Positions 58,418 to 64,000 of a DNA stretch of 64,000 nucleotides are shown piece by piece. Origin of the DNA: an uncultured Oscillospiraceae bacterium (GTDB taxonomy: Bacteria; Bacillota; Clostridia; Oscillospirales; Oscillospiraceae); contig CALWWW010000001.1 of assembly GCA_944385365.1 (NCBI GenBank), positions 62,001-126,000 on the forward strand, written 5' to 3'. The stretch's first letter is position 1. Each line of letters opens with the position of its first letter. The position numbers and the translations under genes were made by a program. The notes under the pieces were generated by a model that was not told the DNA's origin, did no database searches, and saw only the letters and a list, made by a program, of their open reading frames with translations.

Positions 58418-59247
58418 ATACCGCACCGTACATCCACTGTGGCCAATCCACAGCCCTGCAAATGCTGGACGCCGCCATTGCCCTGCTGCCTGCGGCGGCA
58501 GGGGCCGTCTGGTTCTTCGGCCTGCGGGCCGCTGCCATGCTGCTGCTGGCCGTGGCTGCCGCCGCCGCCACCCAATTTCTCTGGGACCGCTTCACCGGGC
58601 GGCAGGAGCTGCGAACCCTGACGGTTCTGGTGACGGGCCTGCTGTCGGCTCTGCTGCTGCCCGCCCGGGCCGCCCTGTGGGCCGCGCCCCTGGGGGCCGT
58701 CATCGCCGTGTCGGTCAAGGTTCTTACCGGCGGCATCGGTCAAAATTGGTGGAATCCCGCCGCCCTGGGCCGCGCCGCCCTGCTGCCCCTTTTGTGCCCT
58801 CTGGCCCTGAAAGACTGCCAGGGTACCTTCCTGATGGCTTATCTGGACGGGGCCATAGGGGAGGCGTCCACGCTGCTGCTGTTGGTGGGTGCGGCCTATC
58901 TGGCCATGCGCCATCTGCTGCCCTGGGCCGTGGCGGTCCCCTATCTGTGCGCGTCGTTCCTGACGGCGGCGGTGCTGCCCCACTGTGACCCCATGGCCGT
59001 CCTCTGCTGGGGCGGCACCCTGTTGGGGGCCTGCTTCCTGTCCGCCGACCCGGTAACCACCCCCATGGGGCTGACCTTCCGGGTGCTCTACGGCGTCTTT
59101 ACCGGCGCAGTGTCCACGGTATTTTCTTTTTACGGCTGGGGCATGGGCGGCGTGGTGGTGGCCACCCTGGCCGCCAATACGGCGTTCCGCGCCGCGGAAA
59201 CCATTGCCGCCCGATTACAGAATACCGCAGAATTGGAACAGGTTTGA
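58414..59247 (+). CDS. RnfD-like membrane protein lacking the SGAT flavin-attachment motif
   Basis: 277 residues from ATG 58414 (AGGAGG upstream). About eight membrane segments; 'GGIGQNWWNPAALGRAALLP' (N-x-x-N-P-A), 'GAIGEASTLLLLVGAAYLAM' (G-E-x-S-x-L) and 'CFLSADPVTTPMGLTFRVLY' (A-D-P-V-T-x-P) are RnfD/NqrB family marks. In normal RnfD an S-G-A-T motif, whose threonine carries covalent FMN, stands before the G-E-x-S segment; here the preceding loop is only 'DCQGTFLMAYLDG' with no SGAT. It overlaps the RnfC-like gene by 4 bp and is followed by a palindrome-rich gap. Probably a partner of the RnfC-like protein in a reduced membrane complex, role unknown. Confidence 0.8.
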   Translation: MNTAPYIHCGQSTALQMLDAAIALLPAAAGAVWFFGLRAAAMLLLAVAAAAATQFLWDRFTGRQELRTLTVLVTGLLSALLLPARAALWAAPLGAVIAVSVKVLTGGIGQNWWNPAALGRAALLPLLCPLALKDCQGTFLMAYLDGAIGEASTLLLLVGAAYLAMRHLLPWAVAVPYLCASFLTAAVLPHCDPMAVLCWGGTLLGACFLSADPVTTPMGLTFRVLYGVFTGAVSTVFSFYGWGMGGVVVATLAANTAFRAAETIAARLQNTAELEQV

Positions 59248-59263
59248 ATCCCGCCCATTCTTT

Positions 59264-59298
59264 CCAAGGGGGCGTCGCCTATGGCGGCGCCCCCTTGC
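59264..59298. repeat. CAAGGGGGCG hairpin repeat, copy 1
   Basis: CAAGGGGGCGTCGCC-TAT-GGCGGCGCCCCCTTG: long stem with few mismatches. Nearly the same sequence returns at 59460-59497, so the two bracket about 160 bp. Part of the 310-base gene-free gap 59248-59557. Confidence 0.75.
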
Positions 59299-59300
59299 AG

Positions 59301-59405
59301 GCTTGTCAAAAAAATATTTTTTTGACAAGCTCGCGGCGAACATTCAACTTTTTGAAGTTGAATGTTCGGTTGATTGAAATTGGTGCAGGGGACTTTTTGT
59401 CCCCC
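59301..59405. repeat. Run of perfect palindromes
   Basis: Three hairpins in a row: a perfect 30-bp palindrome with arms GCTTGTCAAAAAAAT (59301-59330); GAACATTCAACTT / AAGTTGAATGTTC with a 4-nt loop (59338-59367); GGGGAC-TTTTT-GTCCCC (59388-59404). The first, with its A/T centre, could terminate the rnfD-like transcript. Confidence 0.65.
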
Positions 59406-59459
59406 GCACACACCCCCTGCTGCTCTGTCGCGGCAGGCTTAACGGTTTTTTTGCAGTCT

Positions 59460-59497
59460 GCAAGGAGGCGTCCGCCTATGGCGGCGCCCCCTTGCAC
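59460..59497. repeat. CAAGGGGGCG hairpin repeat, copy 2
   Basis: GCAAGGAGGCGTCCGCC-TAT-GGCGGCGCCCCCTTGC, close to copy 1 at 59264-59298. Its right end contains the TTGCAC that serves as -35 for mnmG. Confidence 0.75.
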
Positions 59498-59520
59498 TTC
59501 CTTTGGCCAACTGTTACAAT
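59492..59520 (+). promoter_or_regulatory. Promoter of mnmG
   Basis: TTGCAC (59492-59497), 17 nt, TACAAT (59515-59520), 37 nt before the ATG. The -35 lies in repeat copy 2. Confidence 0.65.
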
Positions 59521-59557
59521 ATAGGCTAGAATATTCTGCGCTTGGGAGGAATCCCCC

Positions 59558-61435
59558 ATGGAAACTTACGATATCGCCGTCATCGGCGCCGGTCACGCCG
59601 GCATCGAAGCGGGTCTGGCCGCCGCCCGGCTGGGCCTTAGGACGGTGGTTTTTACCATCAATCTGGACGCCGTGGGCAATATGCCCTGCAATCCCGCCAT
59701 CGGCGGCACCGGCAAGGGCCATCTGGTCCGGGAGCTGGACGCTTTGGGCGGTGAAATGGGCCGGGCCGCCGACGCCTGCTGCATCCAATACCGGATGCTG
59801 AATCTGGGCAAAGGCCCCGCCGTCCACTCCCTCCGGGCCCAGGCCGACCGGCGGCTGTACCAGTCCCATATGAAGCACATTCTGGAGCAGCAGGAAAACC
59901 TCTATCTCCAGCAGGATCAGGTGACGGCCATTGAAGTGGAAAACAACGCCGTCTCCGCCGTGGTGACGCGGCTGGGTCTGCGGTTCCCGGTCCGGGCTGT
60001 GGTTATCGCTTCGGGCACCTATCTGGAAAGCAGCGTCATCACCGGCGACGTATCCTATGATTCCGGTCCCGACGGTATGCATGCCGCCCACGGCCTTTCC
60101 GATTGTCTGCGGAACCTGGGCCTGCGGCTCCAGCGGTTCAAAACCGGTACGCCGCCCCGTCTCAACGCCCGCAGCGTCGATTTCTCCAAAATGGAAATCC
60201 AGACCGGCGACAGCGACCCTCAACCCTTTTCCTTTACCACGGAACACCCTCTGAAAAACCGGGCGGTGTGCTATCTCACCTATACCAATGAGGAGACCCA
60301 CCGGGTCATCCGGGACAACCTCCACCGCTCCCCCCTCTACTCCGGTAAGATCACCGGCATCGGTCCCCGGTACTGTCCCTCCATCGAGGACAAGGTGGTA
60401 CGGTTCGCGGAAAAGCCCCGCCACCAGCTCTTTGTGGAGCCCACGGGTCTTGATACCGACGAACTGTATTTGCAGGGCTTTTCGTCCAGTCTCCCGGTGG
60501 ATGTTCAGTTGGAAATGCTCCACACCATCCCTGGATTGGAGCACGCCGAAATGATGCGGCCCGCCTATGCCATCGAATACGACTGCATCGACCCCACGGA
60601 GCTGCTGCCTACATTAGAAACTAAGAAAATTCGCGGTCTCTACGGTGCGGGCCAGTTCAACGGCTCTTCCGGCTATGAGGAAGCCGCCGTCCAGGGCTTT
60701 GTGGCCGGTGTTAACGCCGCCTTGCAGCTTTTGGGTCGGGAACCCATGGTTCTCAAACGTTCCGACGGCTATATCGGAACGTTAGTGGACGATCTGGTGA
60801 CCAAGGGCACCCAGGAGCCCTACCGCATTATGACCTCCCGCAGCGAATACCGGCTGCTCCACCGGCAGGACAACGCCGACCAGCGTTTGACGGCCATCGG
60901 CCACCGCATTGGTCTGGTGTCGGACGACCGGCTTCGGGCGGTGGAGGAAAAATACGCGGCGGTGGAACAGGAAAAGGCCCGGCTGGAAGCCAAGGGCGTT
61001 CCGGCGTCGCCGGAACTGTCGGCCATGCTGGAGCAGGCCGGAGAGGTGCCGGTGAAATCGTCGGCCCGACTGGCCGATCTGCTGCGCCGTCCCGGCGTCA
61101 CCTATGACATGCTGGCCCCCTTTGACCCGGAACGGCCGGACCTGCCCGCCGCCGTGACGGAACAGGTACAGATACAATTAAAATACGCCGGTTACCTGGA
61201 GCGGCAGGAAAAGCAGGTGGCCGAATTTCAGAAAGCCGAAGCCCGGCTGCTGCCCGCCGATCTGGATTATGACCAGTTGGGCGGCCTGCGGCTGGAGGCC
61301 CGGCAGAAGCTCAACGCCATCCGGCCCCTCAACGTGGGGCAGGCTTCGAGAATTTCCGGCGTCAGCCCCGCCGACGTGGCGGTGCTGCTGATCTGGCTGG
61401 AACAGAACGCAGGAGGAACCGACCATGCTCTTTGA
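59558..61435 (+). CDS. mnmG: tRNA uridine-5-carboxymethylaminomethyl modification enzyme MnmG (GidA)
   Basis: 625 residues, standard length; ATG 59558 has GGGAGGA upstream. FAD-binding Rossmann motif '[20 protein letters not shown]', GidA signatures '[20 protein letters not shown]' (catalytic loop with 'CNPAIGG') and '[20 protein letters not shown]', and the C-terminal helical MnmE-binding domain ('[20 protein letters not shown]'). With MnmE it adds the carboxymethylaminomethyl group to the wobble uridine of several tRNAs. mnmE, usually adjacent, is not in the window. It overlaps tatD by 11 bp. Confidence 0.97.
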   Translation: METYDIAVIGAGHAGIEAGLAAARLGLRTVVFTINLDAVGNMPCNPAIGGTGKGHLVRELDALGGEMGRAADACCIQYRMLNLGKGPAVHSLRAQADRRLYQSHMKHILEQQENLYLQQDQVTAIEVENNAVSAVVTRLGLRFPVRAVVIASGTYLESSVITGDVSYDSGPDGMHAAHGLSDCLRNLGLRLQRFKTGTPPRLNARSVDFSKMEIQTGDSDPQPFSFTTEHPLKNRAVCYLTYTNEETHRVIRDNLHRSPLYSGKITGIGPRYCPSIEDKVVRFAEKPRHQLFVEPTGLDTDELYLQGFSSSLPVDVQLEMLHTIPGLEHAEMMRPAYAIEYDCIDPTELLPTLETKKIRGLYGAGQFNGSSGYEEAAVQGFVAGVNAALQLLGREPMVLKRSDGYIGTLVDDLVTKGTQEPYRIMTSRSEYRLLHRQDNADQRLTAIGHRIGLVSDDRLRAVEEKYAAVEQEKARLEAKGVPASPELSAMLEQAGEVPVKSSARLADLLRRPGVTYDMLAPFDPERPDLPAAVTEQVQIQLKYAGYLERQEKQVAEFQKAEARLLPADLDYDQLGGLRLEARQKLNAIRPLNVGQASRISGVSPADVAVLLIWLEQNAGGTDHAL

Positions 61436-62189
61436 TACCCATGCCCATTACGACGCCCGCCGCTTTGACAGTGACCGCCACGAATTGCTGGCTTCCATGG
61501 AGCAAAACGGCGTGGGCCGCATTCTGAACGCCGGGTGTGATCTGGAATCCAGCCGGATGGCCATGGAACTGGCCCATCAATACGACTTTATTTATGCCGC
61601 CGTGGGCTCCCACCCCGACGACGCCGACCATGTGGACAGCGCGTTGGTGGATACCTACCGGGAGCTGGCCAAAGACAAGAAAGTGGTGGCCATCGGTGAG
61701 ATTGGCCTGGACTATTATTATGAAGACGTGCCACGGGAGCAGCAAAAAAAGGCCTTTCGGATGCAGATGGAGCTGGCCCGGGAGCTGAACCTGCCGGTCA
61801 TCGTCCACGAGCGGGACGCCCACGGCGACGGTCTGGAAATCGTCAAGGACTTCCCCGATGTCACCGGCGTGTTCCACTGTTATTCCGGCTCCCTGGAAAT
61901 GGCCCGGGAACTGGTGAAGCTGGGCTGGTATGTGGGATTCACCGGCGTTTTAACCTTCAAAAATGCCCGCAAGGCGCTGGAAGTGGCGGAGAATGTGCCG
62001 CTGCACCGCATTGTGCTGGAAACCGATTGCCCCTATATGGCCCCGGAGCCCTACCGGGGCAAGCGCTGCGACTCCACCATGCTGCCCCGCATGGCGGAAA
62101 AGCTGGCCCAGCTGCGGGACAAAACCGTGGAGGAAATCGAACAAATCACCTGGGAAAACGGGTGCCGCCTGTTCCGTCTAGAACCTTGA
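61425..62189 (+). CDS. tatD: TatD family metal-dependent hydrolase
   Basis: 254 residues, full length. Metal ligands: '[13 protein letters not shown]' (His-x-His), Glu in '[16 protein letters not shown]', His in '[15 protein letters not shown]' and '[13 protein letters not shown]', Asp in '[19 protein letters not shown]'. TatD proteins are 3'-5' DNA/RNA exonucleases or deacylases with a TIM barrel and two metals; they may act in DNA repair or RNA turnover. Translationally coupled to mnmG through an 11-bp overlap. The next feature is the tRNA-Gly promoter, so the operon ends here. Confidence 0.95.
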   Translation: MLFDTHAHYDARRFDSDRHELLASMEQNGVGRILNAGCDLESSRMAMELAHQYDFIYAAVGSHPDDADHVDSALVDTYRELAKDKKVVAIGEIGLDYYYEDVPREQQKKAFRMQMELARELNLPVIVHERDAHGDGLEIVKDFPDVTGVFHCYSGSLEMARELVKLGWYVGFTGVLTFKNARKALEVAENVPLHRIVLETDCPYMAPEPYRGKRCDSTMLPRMAEKLAQLRDKTVEEIEQITWENGCRLFRLEP

Positions 62190-62199
62190 CAATTTTCGG

Positions 62200-62228
62200 T
62201 TGAATTTTACACGGGAATCTGCTATACT
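62200..62228 (+). promoter_or_regulatory. Promoter of tRNA-Gly
   Basis: TTGAAT (62200-62205), 17 nt, TATACT (62223-62228), 16 nt before the tRNA. A TTGACA at 62186-62191 is too far from this -10 to pair with it. Confidence 0.7.
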
Positions 62229-62244
62229 AACTCTGCAAGATGAC

Positions 62245-62318
62245 GCAGGGTTAGTACATCGGTAGTGCATCGGCTTCCCAAGCCGAGAAGGCGGGTTCGA
62301 TTCCCGTACCCTGCTCCA
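62245..62318 (+). tRNA. tRNA-Gly (anticodon CCC)
   Basis: Acceptor GCAGGGT / ACCCTGC, discriminator T, encoded CCA (62316-62318). Anticodon stem TCGGC/GCCGA with loop TTCCCAA, anticodon CCC, glycine. T arm GCGGG-TTCGATT-CCCGT. It is followed by a restriction-modification gene of different composition, so it may mark an integration hotspot. Confidence 0.95.
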
Positions 62319-62355
62319 CAAAAAAATGACAGGCTCATAGCCCAATGTCATTACC

Positions 62356-62396
62356 GTTCAGGGTGAAGGCGCCAGCTTTCACCCTGAACTTTTTTT
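62356..62396 (+). terminator. Terminator after tRNA-Gly
   Basis: GTTCAGGGTGAA / TTCACCCTGAAC, 12-bp perfect stem (62356-62367 and 62378-62389), then seven T. Confidence 0.88.
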
Positions 62397-62442
62397 ATAC
62401 CATATACATCTGAAGAATTTGTTTTTGGGGAGGATATACGCC

Positions 62443-64000
62443 ATGACAGATGTGCAGCGGCGGGCAGCCGCCAAAGAGTTTTTGACATACTGGGCGGGCC
62501 GGGGTGATGAAAAACAGGAGACACAGCGCTTTTGGATTGACTTGCTGCGGAATGTCTATGGTGTGGAAGAGCCGGAAAAAGCCATAGAATTTGAGTATCC
62601 CGTGAAGCTGGATCATATCAGCTATATTGATGGCTATATCCGTGAAACCCGCGTTCTGATTGAGCAAAAGAGCATAGACGTTGATCTTCGGCGCGGTTAT
62701 AAGCAGTCTGACGGCTCCATGCTGACACCGTATCAGCAGGCTCGCCGTTATGCCGGATATCTGCCTCATGACATGAATCCCCGGTGGATTGTGGTCTGCA
62801 ATTTCCGGGAATTCCATATTCATGACATGAACCGTCCCAATGACGAGCCGGAAGTGGTGGCACTGGCAGATTTGGAGAAAGAGTACCATCGTTTGAACTT
62901 TCTGGTGGATACGGGAGACGAGAACATTAAAAAGGAAATGGAAATTTCCTTGCAGGCCGGTGAGATCGTCGGTGCCTTGTACGATGCGCTTTTGAAACAG
63001 TATAAAGACCCGGAATCCCCGGATACATTGAAAAGTCTGAATGCCTTATGCGTCCGTCTGGTATTTTGCCTGTATGCCGAGGACTCGGAGGTGTTCGGCG
63101 GCCACGGTAAATTCCATGACTATCTCCAAAACCACCAGCGCGACGCCCGCCGCGCCTTGATTGACCTGTTTCAGGTGTTGGACACAAAGCCGGAAGAACG
63201 CGACCCCTATATGGATGATGACTTGGCGGCTTTCCCCTACGTCAACGGCGGACTGTTTGCCGATGAAAACATTACCATTCCCCGGCTGGATGAAGCCATT
63301 GTGGATTTGATTCTCCAGCGGGCCAGCGCAGATTTTGATTGGTCTTCCATCAGCCCCACGATTTTCGGCGCTGTGTTTGAAAGCACTCTGAACCCGGAAA
63401 CCCGACGTTCCGGCGGAATGCACTATACCAGTATCGAAAATATCCACAAGGTGATCGACCCGCTGTTTCTGGATGACTTAAAAGCGGAACTGTCAGAAAT
63501 CCAGAACATTGCCTTGGAAACGACCCGGAAACGGCGTTTAAAAGAGTTCCAGCATAAACTGGCCGGTTTGAAATTTCTGGACCCTGCCTGTGGTTCCGGC
63601 AATTTCCTGACGGAGACGTATATCTCTCTCCGCAAGCTGGAAAATGAAGTCCTCCGCTCTCTTTCTGATCAGATCACCCTGGGTGACTTTGTCAATCCCA
63701 TTCAAGTCTCCATCGGTCAGTTTTACGGTATTGAGATTAACGATTTCGCGGTAACCGTAGCAAAAACCGCTCTTTGGATTGCGGAAAGCCAGATGATGAA
63801 AGAGACAGAGGATATCATCCATATGTCCCTGGACTTCCTCCCGCTGAAATCCTACGCCAATATCACCGAGGGCAACGCCCTGCGCATGGAGTGGGAGATC
63901 GTCGTGCCGAAACGAGAGTTAAACTACATCATGGGCAACCCGCCGTTTGTGGGGTATTCTCTTCAAAGCAAGGCACAAAAAGATGACATTCTTTCCATCT
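62443..64000 (+). CDS. MmeI-like type IIL restriction-modification enzyme / adenine methyltransferase (partial)
   Basis: Open from ATG 62443 (GGGGAGG upstream) to the window end, 519 codons, no stop, so truncated on the right. The N-terminus has a nuclease-like D-x10-E-x-K pattern: Asp63 in 'YIDGY' and Glu74-x-Lys76 in 'LIEQKS'. After a helical linker ('VRLVFCLYAEDSEVFGGHGK' at about 205-225) comes the N6-adenine methyltransferase core: 'LKFLDPACGSGNFLTETY' (SAM motif, about 377-394) and catalytic 'NPPFVGY' (499-505). This single-chain order, nuclease then methylase then (outside the window) target recognition, is that of MmeI/YeeA-like proteins, which cut foreign DNA and protect their own. 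Base composition is visibly richer in A/T than neighbours, suggesting horizontal transfer beside the tRNA-Gly gene. Confidence 0.85.
   Translation, partial: MTDVQRRAAAKEFLTYWAGRGDEKQETQRFWIDLLRNVYGVEEPEKAIEFEYPVKLDHISYIDGYIRETRVLIEQKSIDVDLRRGYKQSDGSMLTPYQQARRYAGYLPHDMNPRWIVVCNFREFHIHDMNRPNDEPEVVALADLEKEYHRLNFLVDTGDENIKKEMEISLQAGEIVGALYDALLKQYKDPESPDTLKSLNALCVRLVFCLYAEDSEVFGGHGKFHDYLQNHQRDARRALIDLFQVLDTKPEERDPYMDDDLAAFPYVNGGLFADENITIPRLDEAIVDLILQRASADFDWSSISPTIFGAVFESTLNPETRRSGGMHYTSIENIHKVIDPLFLDDLKAELSEIQNIALETTRKRRLKEFQHKLAGLKFLDPACGSGNFLTETYISLRKLENEVLRSLSDQITLGDFVNPIQVSIGQFYGIEINDFAVTVAKTALWIAESQMMKETEDIIHMSLDFLPLKSYANITEGNALRMEWEIVVPKRELNYIMGNPPFVGYSLQSKAQKDDILSI

Noticed and set aside
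57287-59247. A complete Rnf electron transport complex
   Set aside because: Only the C and D subunits are present, both with missing cofactor motifs; mnmG follows at once.

Overview
The window is a GC-rich, densely packed stretch of chromosome from what is most likely a spore-forming, anaerobic gut Firmicute of the Oscillospiraceae type (Oscillibacter, Dysosmobacter, Flavonifractor or relatives). This is inferred from gene content: SpoIIP, the WalRKHI signalling genes, the glmU-prs-pth-mfd order, SLH-domain surface proteins, a corrinoid methyltransferase cluster, a bile-salt-hydrolase-type enzyme, many strong AGGAGG ribosome binding sites, and families of hairpin repeats between genes. No rRNA genes, prophage or CRISPR array were seen.

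Layout. 1-4140: end of a LysR regulator, a tRNA-Thr/tRNA-Tyr unit, a glutamine amidotransferase-dipeptidase pair and a split threonine/serine exporter. 4139-8076: proB-proA-proC and a FliB-type lysine methylase. 8186-8836: a nest of hairpin repeats. 8912-13626: a WG/SLH surface protein divergent from a P2-type calcium ATPase. 13666-20359: a corrinoid one-carbon module (UroD-like methyltransferase, RACo reactivator, DUF2284 protein, PucR-type regulator, methyl-H4folate:corrinoid methyltransferase, corrinoid protein). 20374-22735: bile-salt-hydrolase-like enzyme, a membrane protein and repeats. 22737-27123: carAB behind an attenuator. 27461-35977: SLH-anchored phosphodiester glycosidase, DUF6512 protein, PepD, a MATE pump, SpoIIP and a VanW protein. 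36020-44170: mfd, pth, prs, a GlmU-like protein with a degenerate N-terminal domain, and cardiolipin synthase. 44318-49341: a small orphan gene, repeats, rhamnulokinase, the manganese riboswitch with mntP, repeats, and a DMT transporter with a Crp-type regulator. 49354-57002: murA, walI-walH-walK-walR and rsmF. 57287-62189: an orphan RnfC-like/RnfD-like pair, a palindrome-rich gap, mnmG and tatD. 62245-64000: tRNA-Gly followed by the start of an MmeI-like restriction-modification enzyme of visibly lower GC.

How the genes work together. The strongest functional unit is 13666-20359. A substrate-specific methyltransferase would load a methyl group on the corrinoid protein, the MtrH/MeTr-like enzyme would move it to tetrahydrofolate, RACo would rescue oxidised Co(II), and the PucR-type protein would control expression from the divergent region at 18541-18746. 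The substrate cannot be read from the sequence. The most unusual signal is a family of about 180-230 bp elements (8186-8361, 8605-8836, 22541-22721, 47350-47427, 47461-47665). They share an end sequence and a fixed series of hairpins whose stems differ by compensatory base changes. A second family of short GTAGGG hairpins sits in several of the same gaps.
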